Part shown: positions 33,135-45,935 of the stretch, one piece after another
How the letters are laid out: each line of letters begins with the position of its first letter
Position numbering within the stretch: position 1 is the stretch's first letter
Assembly: GCA_026874595.1 (NCBI GenBank)
Contig: CM049306.1
Coordinates: forward strand, 110,620,142 to 110,684,141
Length of the DNA stretch: 64,000 nucleotides
Source of the DNA: Sipunculus nudus
Taxonomy: Eukaryota > Annelida > Sipuncula > Golfingiida > Sipunculidae
Direction of reading: 5' to 3'
The notes under the pieces: model-generated
Database searches by the model: none
Seen by the model: only the letters and a program-made list of their open reading frames with translations
What the model was told of the DNA's origin: nothing
Made by a program: the position numbers and the translations under genes

Positions 33135-35415
33135 AAATTTTATACTCACAACTGATTTAAGGAACTAAATCAAAAGTGCTCAAATAAAAATTCCAAAAGT
33201 TATAGACAGATAATAAACTTTTAGAATTATAAAGAGGCTGCTTTTGCACACATGAATAATTCCAGAATACAGGGTGTGCATGTCCTTATGAGGACACACT
33301 GAATGATTTTATTAATGGTATGACAGTAGCAGGGTTTTCTTAAATCTATGTGTTACTTATATGCTGTAAAAATAGATAAAGACAGACTGTATATTACATG
33401 ATATGAAAAAAGTAGCTGTTGTCATGATTTCAAATAAATAATATTTATAGATTACTTTAACTATTGCAAACACAAGTTCTCAATGTTTGAATATTTTTTA
33501 ATGAAACATGTCAGTATGATGATACTGATGGTACTGGTAGATTAGTACAGTGTAGCTGGTATCATGGTTACTGTAGGTGCGATTACTCGATGGAATTACA
33601 CCTGAGGCAAACCCTAGCCTTGCTGGGAGATCCTACATGGCAGAACCAGCTCAAGTTGAGAGTTACGCAATTTCTCATGAATACTGGCTGAATCATAAAC
33701 ATTGAAAAACTTATTAACTTTTCAGTGCTAAATGGATTGATCTATGAAGCTGGTTAAATAGAAAATTTTCTTTAACTTACAAATATATCTGATGTCTCAT
33801 CACTGTCTTCGCACATTGTACTCAGTCCCTGCAGTTCCGCTAAATTCTGAACTGGCAGGGTTGGTGCATCTTCTGGCCACTTTGGTGCCCTTACAACTGG
33901 CAAATCAGCTGGGTTCTTTGAAGCTGCTCCTGTCGATATTGTGTGGAGCACCATCGTGTTGTGCTCCACCTTTTCTTTTAACTGCTCGATAAGGGTCCGC
34001 ATCTTCCGTACAGCTGAGAGGAAGGTAAGATATCCTTTAAATTACTAAGCTTGTTCATTTTATTATCAGTAACATATAAGAAAAGAACATTCTATCTTAA
34101 AATTTATTCAATAGCAGACAGAAAGAGTTAAAATTTACCTGCATCAGTTGTGTAATTGATTGAAACATCACTGCCACTTTAAAAAATGATAGCAATATCA
34201 CTCAAAAAGATTGTCTTGAAATCATACATATTAAATATATTTATTTACAGATGCAGTCTTACTACCTGTATGCAGCAATCAATGGTTTTGCATAAAATAA
34301 AAGCTTGATATAAAATGGGGTATAGTCATCTTTGGTGATATTTTGGCAACTAATTTTTTAATGCTTTAACTCCTATGTTTTGCATTGAATCCATAAGTAA
34401 TGAGCTTTGATCAGACAGATGTGCTGACACCTGAGTGTCATGACCCATGGGACACTTTATCAGCAATACTGTTTCTTCAGACTGTATACCAGACAGATTC
34501 TAATAGGTACTAAGAGACTGTTACATTGTTATACTCACAATATTTTTTTTTTCAAAGCCCTTCTTTCAACTTACCTTCACAACAACTATGTTTTTGGACT
34601 TGGCCAGTTGTTGAAGGTGTGGGCCAATGGGAAGGGCTGCTTGGACTTTCTTGGGGTGCTTTGAGGAATCCTAAAAAAATAAACATTGAAGCAATATAAA
34701 AAAAAAAATAAAAATATGTGTTACTTGTATTATCTGACAACAACTCAGATCTAGATTGATCTAGGTTTCTAGTGTTAACTGTAAACCAATCACAGAACAA
34801 GTTCCGATGCTTATTCTCTTCTTCTGTTGGATTCATGCTGAACTATTAACAAATATTAATATCTTCATATCTTACCTGAAGGACGTTTCTGAACTGTAAG
34901 TGGTGCCAGTCTGTATTTCACTGGAATCACAAGTTGTGGACTAATGGCATCCATGCAGTGTCCTGTTTCATCATCTAAAAAAAAAATAACATGTCCAACA
35001 CATGTTTACTGAAGTCCACTGCAAGAATAATGATGCTTCATATGTTCAGTTGCTAAATTTGTATATAAATATTCTATTTGTAAAAACAGGTTGTTTTTGC
35101 AATTTAAAAGTTGCATGGGAAAGCAATTGATTAAAATATGATAATTATATTACTTTTTTACTATTTTTTAAAATAATAAAATGGCAAGTAAGACACAATT
35201 TAAAAGGGAACATATTGTCATTTATACCCTTGTACATGGACATTTTAAAGAAGCATGATGTCAGCAGTTGGAAAATTATCGTAAAAGTACTAATTTTTAA
35301 AGCAGTGAACCTAATTCAGATCTGATCATGAGTCTTGACCTGAGGCACCTGTTATCGGATTTCGCTATGGCATTAACCTTGAATTAATATTGAATAATAA
35401 GCAAAATAACTCCCC

Positions 35416-35482
<67 letters not shown>

Positions 35483-36602
35483 TTGTTTTTTTACTCAGCA
35501 CATAACTTTCCAGCTTACCGGTTTCTCTGATGATGGGCATATCCAATGCCTGAGGTGGTGGGGGCAGTGCTGGACTGAATGTGACAGTCTTCCTTGCACT
35601 GTTTTTCTTTGAGGGTGACCGGACTCGTTTAGCATCAATATCCTTAGATGTTCCTTGTTCTTCCTCACTGCTTTCTGAGTTGTACCTTGAGGTCCTGTAA
35701 ATAACAGGTTATATATGTGTTGTATTCAAAGAATTTTGATTTTGAATGCACTGAAATATATGATATTTTGTTCATTAAAATGTTCTTAAATAAATATTTC
35801 CATTATATTTTGACAGAAATAAATTTAAGAAATTATTATTTAATTTTACAATGATTTACACAGATTTACAATGAATATGTATTCTAAATTTTGCACACTT
35901 AAGATTGCATATTTTACTGTACTATACCTTTTTCTCTTGCGAGGTCTCTCTTCATCCTGTGCATCAGACTGAATATCTGATTTTTCACAAGCATCCGGAA
36001 GTTTGGATCTAGCATATAGGTAGTCATCTGAAGAATATTGAACAAGAACTAAGCAATGGCAAATCTGATAAATAACGACAGAACTATTGAATCACTGGCA
36101 GAGTTATATTTGCATGAATAAAAAAATCTGGAATATTGCATCACTTGGTATATGTTAATATCATCTGTAACGGTATTCTTTAATTTTCCAACTATCATAA
36201 CATTTGGTTCTTCCTACAGAGAGGGGGGGGGGGGGAGAGAGAGAGGGGTATATATTAATATCTATACAGATGAATAGAAACTGGTGGTGTGGTCATCCCT
36301 CATAAATAGAGTATATCTGGATTACTGGAAGGGTTATATATTTTTTTAGATTTCTGTACAACAGTATTATTTTTCATCTTAACAATTTAATTTAATTAAA
36401 AGTACAAACCTGTTTCGTATAATACCCTGACATTATACTTCTGCCACTCCGGCTTGCAGGGAAGGCAGTCAAACACTGCTGCAGTTAGTTTTGATGCCTT
36501 CATCGATGGCCATGCAGCTTGGTTGGAATTTATCAGCCATGATGTAGGAATCACCTCCACTGCATGCTCATCGACAAACAGTACAACACTGTATTTTCCC
36601 AT
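30783..36602 (-). CDS. Eight-exon gene, 411-aa protein with DUF4806-like C-terminus
   Basis: Exons on the minus strand: 36602-36410, 36027-35928, 35694-35519, 34974-34876, 34670-34575, 34013-33781, 32979-32793 and 30934-30783. All seven introns are GT-AG, and the phases (1,2,1,1,1,0,1) all match; the frame is open for 411 codons to TAA. The N-terminus (YSVVLFVDEHAVEVIPTSWL, then a WP motif and VRVLYET) is a domain commonly seen with DUF4806. The middle is Ser/Pro/Lys rich and probably disordered, with a basic cluster RPRKRKR that could be a nuclear signal. Residues about 300-375 (YHLSKVGGTNIKEVVRGVLR; LMTNTVAKGLNWEG) resemble DUF4806. The function is not known. It lies 450 bp downstream of the transposase on the same strand inside one candidate transposon, so I infer an accessory transposon protein; a host gene is the alternative. 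Confidence 0.85.
30998..32480. mobile_element. Pogo-like MITE in the last intron of the DUF4806 gene
   Basis: Inverted ends CAGT(G/A)AAACCTGA at 30998 and ending at 32480, flanked by TA (30996-30997, 32481-32482), as in pogo/Tigger elements. Subterminal modules differ: AGCGACCG repeats on the left, GACTTAAGACCACCTG repeats on the right. Contains AT microsatellites (32203-32225, 32262-32308). No transposase. Confidence 0.8.
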
Positions 36603-37050
36603 TTTGTAGAGACGAAAAGGTGATCCAAATAAAAAAAAAATTGAAATCTACTGTCATTTCGAAATTGTTCCCTTTTCATATTATGAAACAGTTTTTAATA
36701 CCATGAAACAGTTGTGGGTAAACCTTTTGTCAGGAATTGGAATAGCCAGATCTTACTGCTAATGCTCCACTAAAAATATTCTAATTCAGAGTTAAATTTA
36801 ACCACTTAATCCAATAATGGTACAAAACTCGGGAATGGTATAATAGGCAGTAATTCAATTATTTATCATCAGTAATAGGCAATAATTGAAAAAAAGGCAG
36901 TCCATAAAATTAAAAATAATGATAATAGTAATAGGAGTATAGTAATATAGTAAAAGCAACCTATTACTTTTGGTGAAACATTGAAAATAATACTTAATAG
37001 TAATAGGCCCATTTCCTGAAACCAGTAACAGGCCCCATGTCTGTCAAAAT

Positions 37051-39165
37051 TTAGTCTATATGAGTGAGTGGAATAGCAACAAAGCTGTCATCAGTGTGGG
37101 GCAATAGAGTATATTTACAATCAACATCACTGAGGTTTACTATATGTTCTACACCACTATGTCCCTTGACTTCATATATTCCAATTGATGATGACTCCAA
37201 TGGGAAAGTGAAAAAATTACCTTGAAGAGTTACAGGCTCAAATATGAAATATATTGTCTTCTCATGGCACAGAATATTACGAACATATCCAATTCTTCCT
37301 TTCACCCTTATACAATTATTAGGTTTTTCAAAAGAAATCACATAGTTTTTCATCTGGACTTCCGCAAACTGATTACATAAATGATAACCTAAAGGTACAG
37401 AACCTCCATAGTGTTGTTTCTTGACAAATGGAGTTTTGGTGTAATCTTTAAACTGTTGCAACATATCAGAAAAACTTGATTTTTCAGAAAGTCCACGAAT
37501 AACCTGTTGCAAGGGAAACTGTGGTTTCCTTATCATTTTTTTTAATTTGCCTAAAAAGGATTCAAACGGGAAAGCAGAAAATCCATCTAACGGTCCGTGT
37601 AATTTAACATCCTGTGCCAAATGAACCAAACTATGCATGTTATACACTGCTAAATCTCTTCCATAAATATCAAGGCATCCCTTTACGAACTGCACTAAAA
37701 GTTTGTGGGCATAATTCAAATAATGTTTATAATGGACTGGACTGGCCAGCAGAAAAAAAATACTAACTGATAATAAAAGAAAATGTCTATATAATGAATC
37801 ATTAAGGTTGTCCAAAAGAACCACCGGCCCGGTGTACAAAAGAAATTGTCTGTATTCAGTAGCGTTCCATCTATCAAGCTCTTTCAGTGATCTTGGCTTC
37901 CTAGCAAATTCTCTTGGGATATGACTACGAAGTGATAGCAATTTATCAGATATGCATAAAACTGTTCTTCCAGAAACTCTGTTGTTTAGGGGGCCTCTAA
38001 TCCAAAGTTTTAACATAAGTCTCATTACACCTAAGCACACAAGATGCATATACTCCAATGGCACCTGGGATACAAGACCAAGATTTAATTCACCCAATGG
38101 GCTTATTCCTGTCTGATGGTCTTCATTAAAACCTTCTTTGAACTCAATGTCTGTTCGAAGCTGAGCATCTACTTCAGGAAATGTCATTTTATTTACCCAA
38201 ACACCTTCCTGCTTACACCTCTCACAACCAAAGTAAGCGTTGTGTGGCTTACAACATTTAACAAAAGAACGTGCTGGTGCATCACAAATAATATTTGAAA
38301 TTCTAATAAAAAAATGCTGTCCACAATGATATATTCCTTCAATTTGTAGAACTTTCATTTCCTGTACAAAATCTTTAAGATATTCCACGAGACTTTTAGG
38401 TTTTGAATTCCCACAGAACAAGCCAATGACAAATGGATACTTTATTGGTATTTTATCAACCATACCAAGAATTGGCCAAAATTGAACACTTGAACTTTTG
38501 AAAAGTGGCAATCCATCTATATTTATTTGAAGCCAAATGGTATTACACTTTTGCAGAAGATCTTTACCTTGAGACAAAAACATTTCTATACATTTAGCAA
38601 TACCAAAATGAAAATATGAGCCTTCCCCGATATCTTTAATCACATATCTGGTGTTGGTTTTCAACAATGTTCTTGGATCCTTTGGCAAATTAGGATGATA
38701 TTTTCTTAATATAATCAATAAGGCTGTTAAAGCTGTGAGTGCAATTTTGTAATTTGTTGCCCAGTTGGCCAGTTCCTCACTGATGTTTTCCTGAAAATCC
38801 TCATCGGAATCAACAGAGTCAGAAAAACGAACATTACTTTGATCACTGTCATTCAACCCCTCATGCTGAAAAGATGCATTTGCAACTAGCTCAGACTCAA
38901 CATCACTGTTTGGGGAGTGACACTGCTCTTCTTCATCAGCATCAATTATTTCATTAAATGTTTGATCTGCAAAATTATCATCATTTTCAGGTTCTTCTGT
39001 TTTGATAAACCTCAAAAGATGAGGTGAAACATTTATCTCAGGGGTTTTGTCTTGTCTGTCACTGTTAGAGATATCATTTAAATGCTGGGCAACTCTTGCA
39101 TTGACTCTTCTCCTGCTTGACCAAACTGACTTGCCTGGACACATTTTCCTCTTGCTAGAACTCAT
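37051..39165 (-). CDS. Tnp2/CACTA-like transposase, about 704 aa, intact
   Basis: Single open frame. The true start is the ATG at 39163-39165 (MSSSKRKM). An acidic, Ser-rich N-terminal 130 residues is followed by a helical segment and the catalytic core. Motifs: IDGLPLFKSSSVQFWPILG (first catalytic Asp near residue 215), CDAPAR (second Asp near 292), a Cys cluster KCCKPHNAYFGCERCK, and EYMHLVCLGVMR near 370. The DG..SS..WPI pattern and the MH..LGV box are characteristic of Tnp2/Plavaka-type transposases of the CMC superfamily. No stop or frameshift, so the gene is young or under constraint. It would excise and insert the element carrying the GTTGGGCCAAC arrays. Superfamily call from motif memory, not alignment. 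Confidence 0.8.
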   Translation of the reverse strand: MSSSKRKMCPGKSVWSSRRRVNARVAQHLNDISNSDRQDKTPEINVSPHLLRFIKTEEPENDDNFADQTFNEIIDADEEEQCHSPNSDVESELVANASFQHEGLNDSDQSNVRFSDSVDSDEDFQENISEELANWATNYKIALTALTALLIILRKYHPNLPKDPRTLLKTNTRYVIKDIGEGSYFHFGIAKCIEMFLSQGKDLLQKCNTIWLQINIDGLPLFKSSSVQFWPILGMVDKIPIKYPFVIGLFCGNSKPKSLVEYLKDFVQEMKVLQIEGIYHCGQHFFIRISNIICDAPARSFVKCCKPHNAYFGCERCKQEGVWVNKMTFPEVDAQLRTDIEFKEGFNEDHQTGISPLGELNLGLVSQVPLEYMHLVCLGVMRLMLKLWIRGPLNNRVSGRTVLCISDKLLSLRSHIPREFARKPRSLKELDRWNATEYRQFLLYTGPVVLLDNLNDSLYRHFLLLSVSIFFLLASPVHYKHYLNYAHKLLVQFVKGCLDIYGRDLAVYNMHSLVHLAQDVKLHGPLDGFSAFPFESFLGKLKKMIRKPQFPLQQVIRGLSEKSSFSDMLQQFKDYTKTPFVKKQHYGGSVPLGYHLCNQFAEVQMKNYVISFEKPNNCIRVKGRIGYVRNILCHEKTIYFIFEPVTLQGNFFTFPLESSSIGIYEVKGHSGVEHIVNLSDVDCKYTLLPHTDDSFVAIPLTHID

Positions 39166-40064
39166 TTTGAACAAATAAAGGGCCTTTTTGGGGGAAAAAT
39201 AACTATATTACACCTAACTTCCTTAAATTAAGTGCAAGTGGAAACACAGAATAGAGGGAATTAATTGCTATATAATAAAATAAATATAATATTAAATAAC
39301 TTAATGGAAGGCAGTTTAAAAATATTGAAACCAAACCTGACTATAAACCATTCCCAACAAATAGATTTTCCCACAACATATTTGTTAATGTCAACTAACA
39401 GATTGGCCTATGATTTATACAAAAAAAATATTTCCACTTTGACCAATATTGTTGAGAGAAATGGCAATCTGCAAAAAAATATATAACAGAATTTACCTAA
39501 CTGATATATAATGACAAATGTTATGATAAGAGAATTTTACTTTGTTGCTCGAGTGCATGCACATTCTCCATTCTGTATAACACCAGTTAAAAGTGAATAT
39601 AATAAGATAAAAGTACACTTGATTATATTTCCATATTGTTCATATGTGGGTACGTACATGATAAATATTATTACAGTATGCATAAGAATGTTCAATCATA
39701 ATGATCAGGTCTATATGATTATCAAAATAAATACATTCTTCCCCTAATCCTGGAGTTTCCAACTTCTGATTTAATATTTCCTATGTATGTACAGCAGCTG
39801 ATCCCTGGTTTTTCTATTATTTTTTAATTACCCAACAGTATTGCTGTTTATATTTTGTAAATTCTTTTGGGGTCTATATATTAATAAACATGTGTATATA
39901 ATTGTTATATGTGTGAATATACATATTTTTATTATTATTTTTTAATTTAAAGCTGTAATCCTGCATGGCTAGATCAAGATCAATAGGCCTATTGGGTCTG
40001 ACTCATCTTAAGATGTGTCAGATCTGAAGATGGTGCGTGACATATATATATATTCATGTATATT

Positions 40065-40111
<47 letters not shown>

Positions 40112-40210
40112 TGTACCTGTTTGTTCATTTGAATTTTTCAGATATATATCATATTTCATGTATCAATCCTGTATAAATGACTTTTTGACTAATACTTGAT
40201 TAATATTTAA

Positions 40211-40250
<40 letters not shown>

Positions 40251-40798
40251 CAACAAAAAGAAATATTTTTCCATTTTAACCATATCTTGCCGTATCTATT
40301 TATATTTGTACATCGGATGACCATTCAGCAAGATTGACATTTACATAATGATATAACTGTTGATAAATAATTTTTCATGGTTATTGTAGTATTTTAGTTT
40401 TGTACATTACCTTGTTTTCAATTTTACCACTTGTTACCAAAAATGTCTAAATTAACAATTCTATTACACTCTGTTACGGGTACAGACAGTGTAACACTTG
40501 TAGTTCTCATTTAACCTGAAGGCTAATGAACCATGCACTGTCCCTAAACAATTTTTGGGTGTGGCATTTAACGGTGTCCGATGTGTGATAAGAATGTAAT
40601 CCCTAGCGCCGCCTGTTGGGTAGCTCGTGTACTTTAAACGTGTCAGAGAATGAAGACGATACACCGGAACATTGATACACGGTGAAATTGATATCATTCA
40701 ACCTAAGTGCATTTAAAAATTGCTTATTTTATACAAAAATATTCTTCTTAAAATTAAACTTGTAATTTGTGTATGACGCTGTGAGTCTTTTGTATCAT
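39166..40798. other. AT-rich 5' side of the transposase gene
   Basis: No gene. AT microsatellites at 40072-40108 and 40217-40248. The transposase promoter presumably lies at 39166-39500, but no element was recognised. Confidence 0.5.
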
Positions 40799-40846
40799 TA
40801 TTGTATCCGCCAAAACAGAGTTTTGCGGATACTATGTTTTCAGCTG

Positions 40847-40887
<41 letters not shown>

Positions 40888-42403
40888 GTAGGTGTCCGGA
40901 GAACTCCTCCGTAACCGCTGGGCGGAATTTTCCGAAACCCGGGATTATGTTCGGGTCACATGTGAACTGCTGCGCCCCGATTTTGTTTTGACCTCTGACC
41001 TTTCCTTTGCGCTCTGCGTCCGTTTGTGCGTCTGTTTCCACACATAAACCCACATATCTCGGGAACCGTTTGACCGATCAGGAAAATTTTTTTGCACAAA
41101 TGTAGCCCTCGGAGAGCTTTATTACATACACCAAAAATGGTGGCGCCACCTGCAACCATGTTTGCACAGTGTCCATCTGTTCGTCTGCCTTGGGTTAAAA
41201 TCACTCATATCTCTGCAGTGACTTGACTAATTCACCTGAAATTGGGCATGCGTAAACATCCTGGATAGCTTTTCTGATTTTATGACAGGTGGCGCCACCT
41301 ACATTCACGTTTACGCTGCAGACATCCAAGCTCATATCTCGGGAACCGTTTGACCGATCAGGAAAATTCTTTTGCACAAATGTAGCCCTTGGACAGCTTT
41401 ATAACATACACCAAAAATGGTGGCGCCACCTGCAACCATGTTTGCACAGTGTCCATCTGTTCGTCTGCCTTGGGTTAAAATCACTCATATCTCTGCAGTG
41501 ACTTGACTAATTCACCTGAAATTGGGCATGCGTATACATCCTGGATAGCTTTTCTGATTTTATGACAGGTGGCGCCACCTACATTCACGTTTACGCTGCA
41601 GACATCAAAAGTCATATCTCAGGAACCGTTTGACCGATCAGGAAAATTCTTTTGCACAAATGTAGCCCTTGGAGAGCTTTATAACATACACCAAAAATGG
41701 TGGCGCTACCTGCAACCATGTTTGCACAGTGTCCATCTGTTTGTCTGCCTTGGGTTAAAATCACTCATATCTCTGCAGTGACTTGACTAATTCACCTGAA
41801 ATTTAGCATGCGTATACATCCTGGATAGCTTTTCTGATTTTATGACAGGTGGCGCCACCTACATTCACGTTTACGCTGCAGACATCCAAGCTCATATCTC
41901 AGGAACCGTTTGACCGATCAGGAAAAGTTTTTTGCACAAATGTAGCCCTTGGAGAGCTTTATAACATACACCGAAAATGGTGGCACCACCTGCAACCATG
42001 TTTGCACAGTGTCCATCTGTTCGTCTGCCTTGGGTTAAAATCACTCATATTTCTGCAGTGGTTTGACTAATTCACCTGAAATTTGGCATGCTTATACATC
42101 CTGGATAGCTTTTCTGATTTTATGACAGGTGGCGCCACCTACAATCAAGTTTACGCTGCGACATCCAAGCTCATATCTAGGGAACCGTTTGACCGATTGG
42201 GCCAAAATTTTGCATGTGTATAAATCTCACATAGCTCTTTATCATACGCAAAACTGGTGGCGCCACCTGCAGCCATGTTTGCACAGCTCCCATCTATTTG
42301 TCTGCCATGGGATAAAATATCCATGCTAATATGCAACACTTCACCCGTTCCACTCTGATTTAGGCGGATACAAGTAGTCGCTTGTCGACTACCCGTATTC
42401 TAG
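40799..42403 (+). mobile_element. Hairpin-capped tandem-repeat element, copy A
   Basis: The 5' hairpin ATCCGCCAAAAC/GTTTTGCGGAT (40805-40831) is followed by a GCC trinucleotide tract and then 280-bp tandem units (41280, 41560, 41840, 42120). Each unit has two GGTGGCGCCACC palindromes in alternating contexts (CCTGCAACCATG and CCTACATTCACG). The 3' end has a 7-bp stem GTAGTCG/CGACTAC (42374-42392) and then CCGTATTCTAG. A hairpin followed by CTAG resembles Helitron ends, and hairpins at both ends plus internal repeats resemble Helentron-derived non-autonomous elements. ORFs through the units are artefacts. Confidence 0.75.
40847..40887 (+). repeat. GCC trinucleotide tract in copy A
   Basis: About 13 GCC units. 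The same position has about 5 units in copy B (50093-50108) and about 6 in copy C (61113-61132). Confidence 0.9.
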
Positions 42404-43873
42404 TTGTTTATCAAGTGGGTCAGATGCTGCTTCCTTAGATTAGATTCAGTTGGATTATGTTTGAAGTTTACTTGAATTTTTATTCATTTTATTTATGCAC
42501 CCCGGATCCTATCGTATAAACAATGGATTAACACCCACTGAAATTTAAGAGTTTGGTCACTTATAAAAATGAGCAAGCTACTGATAATTTCAAATAACTT
42601 TTCAATAAAAATGGAGAGTCCCTAACTGAACGCCTAGCTTTGAACTTTGACCAGTAAAATTATTTTAGGAACTGAGAGCCGGCCACCCATTTAACACAAT
42701 ATGGCTACCCTACCCAAGCTATGTAGGTCACAAAGCATATCCCGACATGGGACTGACCACATAACTGTTTGCCTGTTAAATGTTTAGAATCAGATTGAAA
42801 ATCAGTATACATATAATTTATAAATTTATTATTCAATTTATATATCCTGCTTACCTTGCGATATTCAGTTGAATCAGTGGAGTGATGTTTGCTACAATCA
42901 GTGCGACAGCCTGTTCGGAACCTGTATCAGTCACAGCAATGCTTGAATAGACCTGCTCCAGTCTGTCCACTCCTAGGGGTCATCTCGGGGTCAAGCCAAA
43001 CCAGATGGCCCAGATGTGACAGGGGTTGCAAGGGGACACTTAATGTTGTTTCACAGTTCGGTGAAATAGCTGTAGTTGTTATCAGGGTGATACGTAATTT
43101 CAACATATCTTCAATACACGTAATCATTTGCTTGTTGAAATATTGTTTAAATTAAAAAAAAATTAAAGACGCTGTCTGCATATCAAAACATGATAAAGAA
43201 AGAGGGTTAGAATCACACAAATATATCAATTAAATTTTTTTTCTGTTTTTTTTTGCTGGTTTCTTTTTTGGTTATAGCTTTTCAGTCATATGTACTTATT
43301 TATTTTTTACCTTGATATGCATGGAAAATCAGATAATATATTACTCAAAAGTCTTCATTATATTATAAATCTGTTCAATTTATTTCTAAAACATCGCTAA
43401 TAAAAAAAAAATTCTTTTGCGATTAAATTTTAAATTTAACAAACGTGTTTAAAAAAATAATTTGTATATATATATATATGTAGGTGTATAGATTTTATAC
43501 TATCTCTTTAAAATACAGAAAAAAAGTTATTATTTAAAAGATGGTAAGAGGTTTAAAAAACATGTTAAGACATTTTTATTTTTTAAAGTATTCAACTTTG
43601 ATGAAGCTGCTGTTATAATTAACGTCATTTTACCCATATGAATACTGCTGTTCCGCCGTTTGATTGCACACCTAATAAATTTACTTGCAAGAGTCAAATA
43701 ACTGAATCAGGTTAAACATCACCAGAAGGCTGAAAACACGGCAAACACAACCTAAATGGATTTTTGCTATGAATGTTATAACGCAATTTATAAGTTTTTC
43801 TTCATAAGGTTTTTCTTAAAATATATCGAACGTTACTTGCATCCTGATAAGCATTTTTTATATAAGTCTACAA

Positions 43874-43910
<37 letters not shown>

Positions 43911-43936
43911 AGACTGAATAAATTCAAGGAGGAGAC
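42404..43936. other. Non-coding stretch
   Basis: AT-rich with poly-A/T runs and an AT tract at 43874-43906. A possible minus-strand exon at 42856-43100 with a GTAAGC donor contains an in-frame stop and was not annotated. Confidence 0.5.
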
Positions 43937-44490
43937 ATCATGCATGCGAACCGCAGCGCATTTCTGGCGACCTTAATTTTTGAACATAATATGCAAATGC
44001 TGCATTTTGCCATTTTTTTTCGATGTTCGCATCCTTCGCAAATCGTTCGCGTGCCCGTGAAATCAGTAAAAATTTGCACTGCCACTGTGTCACTGTCATT
44101 GAAACTTCCGCGTCCGCCGCGAATACCGCGCGCACTACGTGCCGGTACTCTTGACGTTTACTTAGGCTGTGTTTTCACGACAAAGTCCGACATTTGCATT
44201 TTATGCTTAGAAAGCTCGCCCAAAATGCGCGGTCGGGGTTCGCCCGAAATGGGTACGCCGACAATGCGCGGGGGTTCGCATGCATGCGATTTCCATTTGC
44301 GATGCATGCGAACCCCCGCGCATTGTCGGCGAACACCCGCGCATTTTGAGAAAACTTTAAAGCACAAAATGCGAATGCCATTTTTTCCATGTTCGCATCC
44401 TTCATAAATCGTTCGCATGCTTTTGAAAACACCGCGCTTAAAATACAGCTTTGCGGCATGCAGACAAAGTGATTTCTGGCGAAGGGTTCG
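43937..44490. repeat. TTCGCATGC-rich foldback repeat
   Basis: The centre is a very strong hairpin (44256-44331). Outside it lie inverted CAAAATGCGCGG / CCGCGCATTTTG arms (about 44220 and 44336) and a direct repeat (GTTCGCATCCTTC with AAATCGTTCGC at 44027 and 44393). No coding sense. Confidence 0.7.
44256..44331. repeat. Near-perfect 33-bp-arm hairpin
   Basis: The CGCCGACAATGCGCGGGGG arm pairs with CCCCCGCGCATTGTCGGCG. The pairing continues through TTCGCATGC to a loop of about 10 bases around TTTCCATTTG. Confidence 0.95.
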
Positions 44491-45227
44491 ACGCCTTGAA
44501 GCACCACAGCAATCCTTTATTCATCATTCAACGTCAACGCCATAAACACCATTCAACGCAGAAAAAGATCACGTTCATGGGAAGGCTTCAGGAGTCTGAA
44601 AAAAAATCATCTGTCACGAATGCTCTTTAAAAGTCTATTTTATTAATATGACGTAAGAATAATATCTAAGAAAAGGATTTTTGTTGATTTTAATGGCGCC
44701 GCTTGTACCAGTCCTTTTAAAGTCTGATAAATTAGCATTTGGTTAATGGATATTTATTACACCCTTCCAAGAAATACTTGATTTCAAATATTCTCAGGTC
44801 AATACTGACACAAGTGATAAAAAAGAGGGTTTCAAAAGCCAGTTGTTTTTTTTTTTTTAAATTAACTGGTTCATCACAAGAAGAGTATTGATAGATATTA
44901 AAAGCAATACATTTGAGCATAAGATTAGCTGTTTATGCAGGCATAATCAATAATTGGTGTCTATATATACAAATGAGAAAAGGTATTTTTATTCAACAGG
45001 CATGCGTCTTTATTCATAATACCTGAAATTACCTATTTAAGGATGAAATGAATGCACTAAAATGCCGAACTGTATAACCCAATGCAGATTTATCCTACCT
45101 ATTATGGCGAACTTTACCCACATATCTGATCAGTTCAGTTAGTACCTGAAGAGTGAGCTGGCTCGTTAGCTGTACTCACGAAACAGTTCTGTAGTACATG
45201 AAGCAGTACTAACTATATATGATACAT

Positions 45228-45306
<79 letters not shown>

Positions 45307-45754
45307 TACATTACAAATTATATATACATATATATATAAATAATATATTATAGGTTGTATATATAATATATTATTACTTGTACATATATGTAGATATTAT
45401 GTAATATATAGGTTATATAAATTTAAACATTATATTATAATTTTCATTTATATATTTATTATTATTATTATTAAATAGTAACAATCTTTAAATGGATTTG
45501 ACACTTATATAGTACTTTGCAAGATTATGGTAATTATAACATCATAATAGTAACAAATTTTGTCTTTATTTGTGATGAATTTGTTTGTAATTTTTTTTTC
45601 AATAAATGACTTTACACTTCTCTAATTGTCTTTTTTTGTATATAATTCAATGTAATGAGAACTGTTTGAGAAATAACACATTTAAATACATGACATAAAC
45701 GTCAGTTTAAAATGTTGATAAAACTATATTTTGTTATTCCATTGAGATAACATT
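44491..45754. other. Non-coding, AT microsatellites
   Basis: Long AT/TATA tracts at 45222-45302 and related sequence to 45480. No gene. Confidence 0.6.
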
Positions 45755-45935
45755 TATCCAACATAGGCCCAACGTTGCATGTCCAACCTGAGCCAACATA
45801 CAATATTCAGCATTTGTGCAATGTATATCCAACGTTGGCCCAACGTTGTGCCCCCAACCCCAACCAATATCCAACGTTCCAACATATGTGCAACGTATAT
45901 CCTACGTTGGCCCAACGTATGCATGCTGGCTGGGG
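45755..45935. repeat. Right subterminal array of the 17-kb element
   Basis: Several ATCCAACGTTGGCCCAACGT-type palindromes (near 45765, 45828 and 45898) in inverse orientation to the left array, ending in the inverted terminus. Confidence 0.8.

Noticed and set aside
41289-42329. Series of about 70-codon ORFs starting MAPPTFTF
   Set aside because: Each is one 280-bp tandem unit of the hairpin-capped element; open by chance and not conserved between units.
42856-43127. Possible Cys-rich exon on the minus strand with a GTAAGC donor (CRTDCSKHHS)
   Set aside because: In-frame TGA before the Cys-rich part, and no partner exon or start that fits.
43940-44507. Overlapping ORFs of 155, 110 and 86 codons in the CpG-rich region
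   Set aside because: They lie over the foldback repeat and hairpin on both strands; no domain, and GC richness explains the lack of stops.
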